The notes below the pieces were generated by a model, which made no database searches, was not told the origin of the DNA, and saw only the letters and a program-made list of their open reading frames with translations. Source: a virus. Taken from it: 64,000 bases of DNA. The position numbers were made by a program, and so were the translations under genes. The first letter of the stretch is position 1, and each line of letters begins with the position of its first letter. The DNA lies in IMG/VR virus record IMGVR_UViG_3300042691_014285, positions 16,208-80,207 of that record; one strand, written 5' to 3'. Positions 20,359 through 29,104 of this stretch are shown one piece after another.

Positions 20359-21000
20359 TTATGCTGGTGCAAATGTACGGTCAACGATCTTACCGTATGA
20401 TCCAGAACTATCTTCTGGTAGTAGACGGAATGATACTTCAAACATTGAAGCCTCATCACGCTTTGCTGCTACTGTTACATTCTCAATTGAGAGTGCACGG
20501 TATGCTGTGTATACACGTTCTGTTACTGCAGCTGTTGCAGGGTTTCCAGTTCCTGGACCCACGGCAACGATACCACGCTCTAGTGCAACATCGCCAATGT
20601 CTCCTGCTGACATGTCTAAGACCTGTCCTGCAGATGTTGACTTTGTTCCTGATAGCTTTGATTCTGGTGATGCAAGTGCTAGTAGAAGATTTTCTAGAGT
20701 AGCTTCAGCAAAAGCAGTTGCAAGGCTAACCTGCATACCCTGCTTGTATAGCTTAGCAACGTCAAGAACCTGATCTACTTGAACTTCACCAAAATCTGGC
20801 TGGAACTGTAGTTCAAGACCATTCATAGTGTAACCTACGTTTGTGTAGTCTACAGCATTTAGTGTTGATGTAAGTGTAGTCTTAAAAGACTCTGTTCCAA
20901 CAAACGGCTTTAGTGTTGATGGAGTTAGTGTTGTATCTGCAATAAAAAGTGCTGCTGCGCCAACGATGATGTTGTTGGACGTTCCACGACTATATGGCAT
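20359..21000 (-). CDS. Major tail tube protein
   Basis: The 213-residue protein begins MPYSRGTSNNIIVGAAALF and has a GYTMNGLELQFQPDFGEVQV segment and a C-terminal 'MFEVSFRLLPEDSSGSYGKI' region typical of siphovirus tube proteins. It lies between the connector genes and the chaperones, has a strong promoter (TTGACT, 18 bases, TATAAT), an AAAGGAAAAGAGG ribosome site and a terminator right behind it, as expected for an abundant structural protein. It polymerises into the tail tube around the tape measure protein. Confidence 0.88.
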   Translation of the reverse strand: MPYSRGTSNNIIVGAAALFIADTTLTPSTLKPFVGTESFKTTLTSTLNAVDYTNVGYTMNGLELQFQPDFGEVQVDQVLDVAKLYKQGMQVSLATAFAEATLENLLLALASPESKLSGTKSTSAGQVLDMSAGDIGDVALERGIVAVGPGTGNPATAAVTERVYTAYRALSIENVTVAAKRDEASMFEVSFRLLPEDSSGSYGKIVDRTFAPA

Positions 21001-21035
21001 ATTCTTACCTCTTTTCCTTTAAAGATAGATATTAA

Positions 21036-21065
21036 ATTATACGGCGTTCTGTTTCCTCAAGTCAA
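21036..21065 (-). promoter_or_regulatory. Promoter of major tail protein (TTGACT-18-TATAAT)
   Basis: On the minus strand TTGACT (21065-21060) is followed after 18 bases by TATAAT (21041-21036). The gene starts 36 bases downstream of the -10 with a good ribosome site. This is among the best sigma-70-type promoters in the structural block. Confidence 0.8.
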
Positions 21066-21078
21066 TTATAACAGCGTT

Positions 21079-21708
21079 TTAAATGACTAATTTAGTAGCC
21101 AAGGTCTCTGGCTGCCAGGAGTGGGCTGTCAAATCAGGCATCTGGTGATAGTCAAAGTCAATAATGATCTTATTGCCACCATATGTACGGGCTGTACCAA
21201 AGTCTATAATATCTCTGGTCTCCTCAAGCTGGTATACCTTGAAATTATGGAAGTAGAACTGGTTATCTAAAACCTCTGTAGGGCTTACCCTAATCTGACG
21301 GTTACTACACCAGTTGTTGATTTCTTCTGCTGTTTCATCAAAACGATCCATAAGCCTTAAAACTGACTCTTGAATCATTACCATTTTTTCTACTGGATTT
21401 TCTCCTGTAGCATAAAAATAATACAGCAACTGTTCGCACTTAATATGAGGAAAACCTTTTTTATTCATCTTGATTAGTCTATCCCATGTAGCAGCAACGC
21501 CTTGAGTGCTGCGACCAAAGAACTCTGTTAGATCATCTATTGTTGATGGTGTTGATGGAAAAAATGGAAGTGAAGCACCAAAGCTTTCATCTTCACCAAG
21601 CTGTGCTTTTAAAACCTCTGTAATTTTTTCTTGAAGGTATTTGTTTATCCACAAGACTGGAGTATTAATTACACCAGTCGTTCCTAGCCAAATTTCTCCA
21701 TACGTCAT
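21079..21708 (-). CDS. Probable tail terminator/completion protein
   Basis: The 209-residue soluble protein starts MTYGEIWLGTTGVINTPVLW. It overlaps the upstream gene by one base and is the last gene before the major tail protein. In SPP1/HK97-like order (adaptor, stopper, completion protein, tail terminator, tube) this position fits the tail terminator, or another neck component. No recognised domain motif was seen, so the role is inferred from order alone. Confidence 0.55.
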   Translation of the reverse strand: MTYGEIWLGTTGVINTPVLWINKYLQEKITEVLKAQLGEDESFGASLPFFPSTPSTIDDLTEFFGRSTQGVAATWDRLIKMNKKGFPHIKCEQLLYYFYATGENPVEKMVMIQESVLRLMDRFDETAEEINNWCSNRQIRVSPTEVLDNQFYFHNFKVYQLEETRDIIDFGTARTYGGNKIIIDFDYHQMPDLTAHSWQPETLATKLVI

Positions 21709-22379
21709 TATTTAATCCCCGCATTCGCTATCCATCTATATCCTACCTGAACACCCTTTGATCTACCAGAAAGCTTTCCTGATCTTAGATTTCTTGAGTA
21801 TACAACTGGGTTAGATAGGTATGCTTGTACACCACTTATCCTTAAGAATGCTTGTGTAAAGTATCTATTAAAAAATGTATCAACTATATTTTGAAAAGAT
21901 CCTTCAACCTGATTTCCACCAGGATTTACTACTACAACCTTGCCTTTAGTGAAGACTGTATCTCCGCCATCTTCAAAAACCAAGACGCTTGCCTTCTTTG
22001 GTTTAATGGTTACTGGAGTTCCTTCTTCCATTATTTTAGCCTTATTATAAAAAGGTACTGACGAGCCATCTTTAATTGATGTTGATTGCTTCATGGTTGA
22101 CACAAACGAAAGGCCAAGGTTGCTTATTGTGTAGTTTATATCGTATAGACGTGCATCAGGACTTCCCACTTTATACCATTCATATATATGGTGTAGTGCT
22201 TTTGGATTTACCCTGGCATTTGAGTCTATATATTCTTTCAATATTTCAGATGTTAGTTTACCCATGTTATTTAAAAACTTTGTTTTTCCTGCTTGTGCGC
22301 CCTCTAAAAATCCAACAGAGTAGTCAATTATATTTTTCATTTCTTTTTTAAACATCTTATCATTCATTATAACTCTCAT
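21708..22379 (-). CDS. HK97 gp10-like head-tail connector/completion protein
   Basis: The protein has 223 residues, with a helical N-terminus (FLEGAQAGKTKFLNNMGKLT) then 'YIDSNARVNPKALHHIYEWY', a layout seen in HK97 gp10-like minor proteins that have an N-terminal long helix and a basic C-terminus. The end is Arg/Gly-rich (SGRSKGVQVGYRW). The start at 22379 overlaps the preceding stop; a second Met at codon 5 is an alternative start. It is probably part of the neck. Confidence 0.6.
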   Translation of the reverse strand: MRVIMNDKMFKKEMKNIIDYSVGFLEGAQAGKTKFLNNMGKLTSEILKEYIDSNARVNPKALHHIYEWYKVGSPDARLYDINYTISNLGLSFVSTMKQSTSIKDGSSVPFYNKAKIMEEGTPVTIKPKKASVLVFEDGGDTVFTKGKVVVVNPGGNQVEGSFQNIVDTFFNRYFTQAFLRISGVQAYLSNPVVYSRNLRSGKLSGRSKGVQVGYRWIANAGIK

Positions 22380-22825
22380 TATAAATCACTTGCCTGATTC
22401 TCTGATCGTCTTAATACTACCTTATGATATTCAACTGTACCAAATGGACCAACAATAGCTTCTGTTGTAGCAATTTCATAGATAGTGGATTTGCCATCTC
22501 TTGGTCCAGATGTCTCTATATAGATGGAATCTTCTTGGGTTGTTCTTATATTTGTAATAAGCACATTTGTTACTGCATTTCTTGAGTTACCCTTGCCAAA
22601 CCTTAAGTCTGACCTTACTCTCCCAATTAAAATATTTTCTTTGGTAATGTTTACATTAGGCTTAACTTCTTCTTTGCCAACTATGCCAACTGGACCAAAA
22701 TTACAAGCTACAGATCTATCAAGAATCCATTGCTTTTTTAAGTTTCCGTAAACACCTTGCTCAACAACTGGATAGTAAACATCTGCAAGTAATGGATATA
22801 TAAAGTCTGTTGATTCGCATAGCAT
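22379..22825 (-). CDS. Probable head-tail stopper protein
   Basis: The 148-residue beta-rich protein includes VYYPVVEQGVYGNLKKQW and 'VTNVLITNIRTTQEDSIYIE'. It resembles the small barrel stopper proteins that follow the adaptor in siphoviruses. It overlaps both neighbours by one base. Assignment is from length, predicted beta content and order; confidence is moderate. Confidence 0.6.
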   Translation of the reverse strand: MLCESTDFIYPLLADVYYPVVEQGVYGNLKKQWILDRSVACNFGPVGIVGKEEVKPNVNITKENILIGRVRSDLRFGKGNSRNAVTNVLITNIRTTQEDSIYIETSGPRDGKSTIYEIATTEAIVGPFGTVEYHKVVLRRSENQASDL

Positions 22826-23730
22826 TAAATGATGCCAATCTTGGTAATACTCTTTTTATATTTTTCAAGAATTTTATCAACTATCATGTTTCCAGTACCG
22901 TTAAAACTCATCTTATCAAATTGAATTTTGAACTGGTCTGTATTATATGATGTTACATATCGTTTGTAATAATCTAGCTTTCCACACTTAAGGTCATCAA
23001 TGAGTACTGTTGTTGCATACTCAATGTCTGCTGGTACTGCTTTATACCCTATATCTAAAACAAGCACATAATCAAATCCTTCTGGAAAGTCTGCACCAGC
23101 ATAGCCATAAAATGCTAGATTTCCAGGAGATACTGGAAGTCTTACTGGCCTTGACTCAAACCTATTATATTGATCAGACTCAACTCTTTGAACAGATGAG
23201 TTGTCTAGTGTAACTACATATTGATATTCTCCTACTGTTGTATCGCTAACGTCATAAACAAGCTCATTGTTTTCATAAACCTTTAAAACCTTGTTAACGT
23301 TTTCCCATATTGGAAAAAGATCTGTTCCGAGACCTACTGTTTGAACAATGTGTTTTTCGTTATAAAATCCATCAACCACGTGTGAATCAATAATTGATCT
23401 TGCAACCAGCTCAAGCATCTTATATTCTGCAATTTCTGATGCAGTGGTTCCAAGTTTTGATGGATCTGTATATGGCCTAACAATGTCTAAGTTGCTATCT
23501 ACAACAAGAACACCTGCCGTGGTCTTAATTTTAAATGAAAACTTTCTATCATACTCTAACTTGCTTTGCGGTATTGTGTAGGTTATTTTTTTGTTTATAT
23601 TAGATGTAGCTGTTACTGTTTCTACAGAATGATCAACTAAGTCCTCAATATAAATAACGTAGCTTGTAGTTGCTAATGGGACATCCCATGTAGTCACAAT
23701 TGGGTAAGGTGGTAGTCTTAGAATTTCCAT
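22825..23730 (-). CDS. Head-tail adaptor with N-terminal Fn3-like domain
   Basis: The protein has 301 residues. The first 90 read like an Fn3 domain (WDVPLATTSYVIYIEDL, then YDRKFSFKIKTTAGVLVV). The rest contains AEYKMLELVARSIID and a C-terminal helix (DIEYATTVLIDDLKCGKLDY) consistent with the gp6/gp15 adaptor family. Fusion of an Ig-like module to a connector is unusual but it lies near the virion surface, where such domains may decorate the neck. Confidence 0.6.
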   Translation of the reverse strand: MEILRLPPYPIVTTWDVPLATTSYVIYIEDLVDHSVETVTATSNINKKITYTIPQSKLEYDRKFSFKIKTTAGVLVVDSNLDIVRPYTDPSKLGTTASEIAEYKMLELVARSIIDSHVVDGFYNEKHIVQTVGLGTDLFPIWENVNKVLKVYENNELVYDVSDTTVGEYQYVVTLDNSSVQRVESDQYNRFESRPVRLPVSPGNLAFYGYAGADFPEGFDYVLVLDIGYKAVPADIEYATTVLIDDLKCGKLDYYKRYVTSYNTDQFKIQFDKMSFNGTGNMIVDKILEKYKKSITKIGII

Positions 23731-23732
23731 TA

Positions 23733-24065
23733 TTAGCTGTATGCTCCCTTTAGTTCTTCTGGGCTAGCTTCACGAACAGATCTATTAGAAATCCATTTGT
23801 CAGCATGCTCTTTAGTAACTATGTTATATCCAATTTTTAATTCTCCAACACCAACCCAGTTAAGATTTCTTTCAGAGTAAACTGCAACCTTTTCTTCGGG
23901 CTTGTGTTTAAATACTGGCTCTGTTGTTTCTTTAGGTATAAAGTTTAAAATAATTTCTAATATGTCTACTTTTTTACTTACACCAAAAATATCAATATTG
24001 TTTTGCTTTGCATAAGACTTTAGCTCAAAGACAGTTTTGTTGCTTAATTCTTCAACTACAGACAT
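23733..24065 (-). CDS. SAP/HeH-like small head protein
   Basis: The protein has 110 residues. Residues 5-45 look like a SAP/Rho-N helix-extension-helix motif (NKTVFELKSYAKQNNIDIFG then KKVDILEIIL), often found in capsid-region proteins of actinophages. The C-terminal 40 residues share the pattern 'VREASPEELKGAY' with 'VREASVEEIETYF' of the upstream gene, so the two are partial paralogs. The ribosome site is AAAGGAGGACAG. Confidence 0.6.
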   Translation of the reverse strand: MSVVEELSNKTVFELKSYAKQNNIDIFGVSKKVDILEIILNFIPKETTEPVFKHKPEEKVAVYSERNLNWVGVGELKIGYNIVTKEHADKWISNRSVREASPEELKGAYS

Positions 24066-24102
24066 CTGTCCTCCTTTGACCTATGCAACAACAAGTAAGT
24101 TT

Positions 24103-24411
24103 TTACTTGTTAAAGTATGTTTCAATCTCTTCTACGCTTGCTTCACGAACCTTGGTATGGCGAAGGAGCTCTTCTGCATCCTTTTTACTTACTCTTGAAT
24201 AACCCTTTGAAGCAGAAGCTCCAGATTCTGTAACAATGTCTTTAAGGGCATAAAGTACAACTGAGTCTGACGAATTAGGTGTTTGCTGGCTTGGCTTTGG
24301 AGCTTCTGGGGCAGGTGCCTTTTGCTCAACTGGTGCTGGCACAACAGTAGGTGTTTCTTTAATTAGTGCGTCAACTGCTGGCACATTTTCTACTTTATTA
24401 AAATTGTCCAT
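24103..24411 (-). CDS. Pro/Ala-rich small head protein
   Basis: The 102-residue protein starts MDNFNKVENV. A TTG 12 bases further upstream overlaps the ribosome site TTGGAGGAA, so the ATG is preferred. Residues 15-50 are low-complexity Pro/Ala/Gln/Glu. The C-terminus (KGYSRVSKKDAEELLRHTKV then REAS) matches the C-terminus of the next gene. It may be a capsid accessory or connector-associated protein; function unknown. Confidence 0.6.
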   Translation of the reverse strand: MDNFNKVENVPAVDALIKETPTVVPAPVEQKAPAPEAPKPSQQTPNSSDSVVLYALKDIVTESGASASKGYSRVSKKDAEELLRHTKVREASVEEIETYFNK

Positions 24412-24451
24412 TTTTTCCTCCAATATTAAATGAATTTAATCATTTTACTAA

Positions 24452-24460
24452 ATTATACCA
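24452..24460 (-). promoter_or_regulatory. Extended -10 promoter TGGTATAAT
   Basis: TGGTATAAT lies between the hairpin behind the capsid gene and the Pro/Ala-rich protein, 40 bases before its ATG. It restarts transcription after the hairpin. Confidence 0.65.
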
Positions 24461-24470
24461 CAATATGACT

Positions 24471-24500
24471 GAGGGAGACAGTTGTTACGCTGTCTCCCTC
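24471..24500 (-). terminator. Hairpin after major capsid gene
   Basis: GAGGGAGACA and TGTCTCCCTC form a perfect ten-base-pair stem with a ten-base loop just downstream of the capsid stop codon. The following sequence is not strongly T-rich, so it may act as an mRNA-stabilising 3' structure or a weak terminator. Confidence 0.65.
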
Positions 24501-24520
24501 GTCAAGTTAATCAGTGATGA

Positions 24521-25651
24521 TTATGCGTCTGCTGCTGCATCTGCGTAAGCAACTGCATCAAGCTCTTCCCATTGAAGACCGAAACGAACGAATACTGTGT
24601 ATTCAATTGTATCCTTCTTTGGCTGGTAAGTACGGTTTACAGTGATATCACGCTGGAATCCCCATACACGGTTTGAAGGGAATGTAAGATCTACATAGCC
24701 TGCTGGGTAGTATGGAACTTCCTGAACGTCAACACCAAGAACACGTGTTGTACGTGCTCCACCAAATGTCTGAGCTGTACCATCAAGGTATGCCTGACGA
24801 TTTGCTGGTGTACCTGCTGGGCGGTTAGCAAATGCTTCTGCTACTGCGTCTGCAAGTGTACCGTTGTTCTTGATGATTCCTTGGAATGCATCTGTACCTG
24901 CGTAGAACTTTAGGTTAGACTTGATTGCACGATACTTACGTGGCATTGCAAGAATAATATTCTGCATTACTTCTGTTGTCCATGCGTTGTTTGCAACTGT
25001 TACGACTGACTCATTTGCGCCTGAGCCTGCTGCCTTAACCTTTGAAACGAAGCCTTCCATGATGTTCAGGAATGCGTCTCCGCCAGTTCCTGTACCATTG
25101 ATTGCAAGATCTTCAATGTCGTTAGCAAAAGCATTTGTCATCAAGCGAACTAGATGATCTTCCAATGCTCCGCCTTCAATATTATCTTCAAGTGCTTCTG
25201 TTGAAACTTCCCAGTCAAGACGAATCTTCTTGGTTGTAAGTTCAACCTTAGAGAATGTTGCACCTGCATTTGAGAATGTAGGTTGTGCCTGTGCTGCTGC
25301 ACGGATGACACGCTCTCCAACGTTAACCTTTTCAAGTTCCATTGTGTTTGCACGCATTGTGACTCTACGTCCATCTTGAGCTAGTACAGTTGCATCCCAT
25401 ACATAATCAATAAAGCGACGAGCCTGCTCTGGAAGCAGAATACCGCCTGGCGTACCAGATGGATTTACTGCGTTTGGTCCAGAAGTAAGTCCAAAGTTTG
25501 CAGTTGCAATGTTACCCATTACATCTGTTGGAGAAAGATTTCCAAGTGGTCCCTGTGCTACTGCACCGCCGATGCCGCCTGAAACTGCAACGCCGTCACC
25601 TGTTGGATGATTAAAAGACTTTTGAATATCTGTGTTATTTTGTTCTGACAT
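24521..25651 (-). CDS. Major capsid protein, HK97 fold
   Basis: The 376-residue protein lies directly after the protease-scaffold gene. Features typical of HK97-like capsid proteins include PGGILLPEQARRFIDYVWDA near residue 65, 'KIRLDWEVSTEALEDNIEGG' near residue 145 (E-loop/spine region), FANDIEDLAINGTGTGGD, and a C-terminal 'WGFQRDITVNRTYQPKKDTI'. The ATG at 25651 is chosen because a GTG nine bases earlier lies inside the AGGAGGTG ribosome site. The strong ribosome site and the hairpin behind the gene fit high expression. Confidence 0.92.
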   Translation of the reverse strand: MSEQNNTDIQKSFNHPTGDGVAVSGGIGGAVAQGPLGNLSPTDVMGNIATANFGLTSGPNAVNPSGTPGGILLPEQARRFIDYVWDATVLAQDGRRVTMRANTMELEKVNVGERVIRAAAQAQPTFSNAGATFSKVELTTKKIRLDWEVSTEALEDNIEGGALEDHLVRLMTNAFANDIEDLAINGTGTGGDAFLNIMEGFVSKVKAAGSGANESVVTVANNAWTTEVMQNIILAMPRKYRAIKSNLKFYAGTDAFQGIIKNNGTLADAVAEAFANRPAGTPANRQAYLDGTAQTFGGARTTRVLGVDVQEVPYYPAGYVDLTFPSNRVWGFQRDITVNRTYQPKKDTIEYTVFVRFGLQWEELDAVAYADAAADA

Positions 25652-25677
25652 ATTGTTCACCTCCTAGTGATTTTGTT

Positions 25678-26985
25678 TTAGTTAAATAGGTCGGAATTTT
25701 TGAGGAAACGTCCGCCCCATAGGGATTTCTGAATCACTTTAGGTGATTCCTGTACAATCTCGCCGAGATCGCCAGACTTGCGGAAAGCGGTATCTGCAAC
25801 TACGGCATCTACGGTCTTTCCAAACTCGTTAAAGTTTCCCTTAACTTCCTTAACTTCATTTGTTACGGATTCAAGAGACTTTGTGATTGCATCAACATTG
25901 GCTTGCATAGCCTTTACTGTTGCTGCTAGATCGCTCAAGGCATTAGTTACAGAGTTTTGAATTTCAGAAACTGCCTTAGCAACTTCTGCTGTTGCTGATG
26001 CAACCTCAACAATTGCTTCGTCATTCTTCTCTGTTACTTCTTCAATAGAAGGAGCACTACCCTCTTCAACAACTGCATCTGACTTTTCGGCTACAGTATC
26101 TTCTGTAACCTCTAGTGACTTTGCAACTGCCTCAGCAGGAGCCTCTGGAGCAACCTCAACTTCATTAACTACTTCTGCTGTTGGTGCTTCTAGCACATCA
26201 ACAGACGATGTTGTTTCTTCTGTCATAGGATTATCCTCCTTTGCTATCTTAATTGTTCTAATGCCTTTTGCACTATCAACTAAGAACTTTATCATTGTGG
26301 TTTTTTCTGAATCACTTTTTTCAACAAATCCTATATTTTTCATTTCTTCACCAGACACTGGGCTTAGCTCAGTTTCATTTTCAGATATTGTAACGATGCC
26401 AGACTCTGAGTCCCAGAATACATTTTCAACAATTAAATCTGCTGAAGATCCAGTAATTGTATTTACACCGTCAACTTTTTCAACTGACATAATGTTTGCG
26501 AATTGATTAGCAGGGGAATCAACAAGACTCAACTCTATTAAATCATATTCTTTAATAATTCTAATTGGCTTATCTGATTTTTCATCATAGCCATCATCCC
26601 ACTTATTCATTCGTCCCCCAATAGAAAAACCAGTATAGGTTCCATCTAGAACTTTTTCCCAGGCATCTTGTGCGCCCTTTGAAATGTAAGCAGAAACAAA
26701 TACGCCCTTATAAAACTTCTTTGTTTCTGGATCAAAGTATTTTTCTTCTTTAAATGAAATCATTTTACCAACAGCTGATGGTTGGTGCATTTCACGAATG
26801 TTTCCACGGAACTTAGCAAAAGCATCCATTGAGGCTTCAGTAGTTACAATGTCATCTTGCTTATCTAAGTTATCTAAAGATGCAAAACCAGAGACAATTC
26901 TACGGCCTTCATCAACTTTTGTGAGAGGCATAGATAGGCGAACGTTGTCGCCATTGGTCGTCCAATGTGCTTTATTTATATTCAT
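25678..26985 (-). CDS. Prohead protease fused to scaffold domain
   Basis: The protein has 435 residues. Residues 1-165 resemble the XkdF/S78-type head maturation protease, with H67 in REMHQPSAVGK, S121 in TGFSIGGRM, and DLIELSLVDSPANQF at 148-162. Residues about 260-435 are acidic and coiled-coil (TVAEKSDAVVEEGSAPSIEE, then KAMQANVDAITKSLES), as in delta-domain scaffolds. It would template the procapsid and then cleave scaffold and capsid. The mRNA appears leaderless: TATAAT ends nine bases before the ATG and there is no ribosome site. Confidence 0.88.
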   Translation of the reverse strand: MNINKAHWTTNGDNVRLSMPLTKVDEGRRIVSGFASLDNLDKQDDIVTTEASMDAFAKFRGNIREMHQPSAVGKMISFKEEKYFDPETKKFYKGVFVSAYISKGAQDAWEKVLDGTYTGFSIGGRMNKWDDGYDEKSDKPIRIIKEYDLIELSLVDSPANQFANIMSVEKVDGVNTITGSSADLIVENVFWDSESGIVTISENETELSPVSGEEMKNIGFVEKSDSEKTTMIKFLVDSAKGIRTIKIAKEDNPMTEETTSSVDVLEAPTAEVVNEVEVAPEAPAEAVAKSLEVTEDTVAEKSDAVVEEGSAPSIEEVTEKNDEAIVEVASATAEVAKAVSEIQNSVTNALSDLAATVKAMQANVDAITKSLESVTNEVKEVKGNFNEFGKTVDAVVADTAFRKSGDLGEIVQESPKVIQKSLWGGRFLKNSDLFN

Positions 26986-26994
26986 GACGATTCT

Positions 26995-27003
26995 ATTATA
27001 CCA
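26995..27003 (-). promoter_or_regulatory. Leaderless promoter of protease gene
   Basis: TGGTATAAT is followed by nine bases and then ATG, so initiation near +1 would yield an mRNA with almost no leader. No Shine-Dalgarno sequence is present. Confidence 0.7.
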
Positions 27004-27025
27004 AACCTTTTAAAACATTTCTCAA

Positions 27026-28657
27026 CTATTGAGACGCTCTACCCTCACCCTTTGGATTACGTCCAGTTGTAGTTGCTGGTCCATCAGATTGGCTATTTGT
27101 TCGTTCTGTATTTCTTTCTCTGTTACCTGCAAGGTTAGAGTTTGAATCTGCTGCTTGTCTTGGTGACATTACAAAAGGTGTATCTCCATCTGGATGTTGA
27201 GGCAAACCAATTGCTTCACGTGCCTCGTTAGGCATCATTACTTGAGTTTTAACATAACGCTCAAGAATTTGTGATTGAGTTATTTCGTCCGTAAGTGTAA
27301 GCTCATTAAACTTTAACTCCAGAATATCTGTCTTTTCCTTAATGATTTTGCTAATTACCTTGTTTAAATGGCCTTGGGCTGGGCGTGAAACCTGTTCCTT
27401 AAATGTACGATCTTGTGCTATTGATGCTGCAATGGCTGCTGAATCAGTACCGCCAAGCTTTGAAATTGGTACTTGATGGGCAACAAGAATATCATCACGG
27501 TTTTGCTTGCGATACTCTTTAAAGGAACCATCCTGTATACCGTTTTCAATTGGCTCCATCTTAAACTCAACCTTGTTTTGGTCTGTATCTCCAGGAAGTG
27601 GGATGTAAAGAGTTCTATGTGATTGTGCCTTTAATCCTGTTTGTAGGAATCGGAACATCTTGTCTTCTGCTTCGTTAGAAAGCTTTGCTCCTTTGAGAGT
27701 TACAACATAGCGTGGAACAGCCTTGTTCTCAAAATAATCAATGTTATATTGAGATGCAAGTTGATCTCCAAGCAATGATGGAATTGCTGCAACAATATCA
27801 GGGATACCATAATATGTATTTAAGGGTGAGTATTCCTTTATGTGAATAATTTCATTTGGTCGTGGATCTGATGTTACTGGGTTTGCATTAGTTGCACCAA
27901 AATTTCTAAAGTAAACAACTTTTTGACCAATGATCTGCATAAAGCCATCACGTAGGCGACGTATGCGAATTGTTGTTGATGGGATATGTCCTACGTAACC
28001 AATATCTCCGTTTACTGTACGACCAACCTCAATGAAACCATTTCCAGTTGATTCAAGGTCTGTGTATACCTTTTCCATTGTTTTTGTAAATGAATCATCA
28101 TCATTAAGGCCTTCAAGCCAATCACGCATTTCAAACTTCATTCTTTCAATACGCTTGCGTGCTTTATCTATAGCACTTTGTTCTTTGCCTTCAAAGCTCA
28201 ACATGGTGCGACCTGTTACTTCAAAAGAATATCCAAGTCCAACAATGTTAGCAACCTTGGCATCAATGGCAGCATGATTAGCAAAAGAAGTATCATAAAA
28301 ATTTGCAAGTTCATATAGATTAAATGGAGGAGTAATTACATCAAATAGGCCATATCCATTTCGGTATACTGTTCCAGGATTAATTGCTTTTGATGCAGCA
28401 TCAACACCCGTTGGAGTAGAATTAGCAGAATCTGCATAGGCTTCTGTATTTATATCTACGCCTGTTGATCCATATGCATACTCTGCTTTGCCAATACTTC
28501 TCGTTGTTCTACGACGAAAGTTTTGATCAAGTCCAGAAAATTCTTTTATTGTATCCCAAGACTTATTAAATGGATCTTGCTCTTTAAAAACATTTTCCCG
28601 TTCTTCTTGAGTATTTAAACTTGCAGAAATATATGTGTAATCAATATCCTCACTCAT
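27026..28657 (-). CDS. Portal protein
   Basis: The 543-residue protein has portal-family features: 'NYYGIPDIVAAIPSLLGDQ' type segment, DYFENKAVPRYVVTLKGAKL, 'HRTLYIPLPGDTDQNKVEFK' and IAASIAQDRTFKEQVSRPAQ, with the C-terminal MMPNEAREAIGLPQHPDGD. It precedes the protease and capsid genes. An upstream TTG would add seven residues, but ATG at 28657 is preferred with GAGAGG before it; it overlaps the end of the upstream gene by eight bases. It forms the dodecameric DNA entry channel. Confidence 0.9.
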   Translation of the reverse strand: MSEDIDYTYISASLNTQEERENVFKEQDPFNKSWDTIKEFSGLDQNFRRRTTRSIGKAEYAYGSTGVDINTEAYADSANSTPTGVDAASKAINPGTVYRNGYGLFDVITPPFNLYELANFYDTSFANHAAIDAKVANIVGLGYSFEVTGRTMLSFEGKEQSAIDKARKRIERMKFEMRDWLEGLNDDDSFTKTMEKVYTDLESTGNGFIEVGRTVNGDIGYVGHIPSTTIRIRRLRDGFMQIIGQKVVYFRNFGATNANPVTSDPRPNEIIHIKEYSPLNTYYGIPDIVAAIPSLLGDQLASQYNIDYFENKAVPRYVVTLKGAKLSNEAEDKMFRFLQTGLKAQSHRTLYIPLPGDTDQNKVEFKMEPIENGIQDGSFKEYRKQNRDDILVAHQVPISKLGGTDSAAIAASIAQDRTFKEQVSRPAQGHLNKVISKIIKEKTDILELKFNELTLTDEITQSQILERYVKTQVMMPNEAREAIGLPQHPDGDTPFVMSPRQAADSNSNLAGNRERNTERTNSQSDGPATTTGRNPKGEGRASQ

Positions 28658-29057
28658 CAAAGGCCTCTCTTCCAGCAACGTTTAATGTATCCTGTGCTGC
28701 TTTCCATGCCCCAAGGTCATTCATTGAAGGAATCAACCCACTAGACATTCTGTCAAGCTGCTCTGAATGTTGTTCATCAGAAATACGTGTTAGTCCAGGA
28801 ACAAAGATCGCTTCACCGTCTCCTGGATCACCATAATGTTTTGCTGCACTTTTAAGTTCCGCAATTTTAGTAAAGTCATTACGCATTGATTCAATGTTTA
28901 ATACATTGCCACTACCGTCAGTAAACCACTTTCCAGTAGACTTTTTATATACATAAAGTCCCCAATCGTAATTCTTTTCAATGACCTTTTTACGGACATT
29001 TCCTACAATAGGCAAACCAGTCTTTTGATTAATTAGTGGATTATTTACATTACTCAT
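28650..29057 (-). CDS. Unknown head-module protein
   Basis: The protein has 135 residues from MSNVNNPLINQKTG. It contains YDWGLYVYKKSTGKWFTDGS and 'HYGDPGDGEAIFVPGL'. No known domain was recognised. An ATG two codons upstream (29063) is possible, but it lies one base after the TATACT box; the ATG at 29057 is eight bases downstream of that box, fitting leaderless initiation. Position directly before the portal gene suggests a packaging or head role. Confidence 0.65.
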   Translation of the reverse strand: MSNVNNPLINQKTGLPIVGNVRKKVIEKNYDWGLYVYKKSTGKWFTDGSGNVLNIESMRNDFTKIAELKSAAKHYGDPGDGEAIFVPGLTRISDEQHSEQLDRMSSGLIPSMNDLGAWKAAQDTLNVAGREAFDE

Positions 29058-29064
29058 AACCATA

Positions 29065-29073
29065 AGTATACCA
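29065..29073 (-). promoter_or_regulatory. Leaderless promoter TGGTATACT
   Basis: TGGTATACT on the minus strand ends seven bases before the ATG at 29057. It would drive the head operon downstream of the reductase gene and decides the start codon of the 135-residue protein. Confidence 0.65.
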
Positions 29074-29104
29074 TAACACTGTTAAAGTGAACAGGCCCTT
29101 ACCA

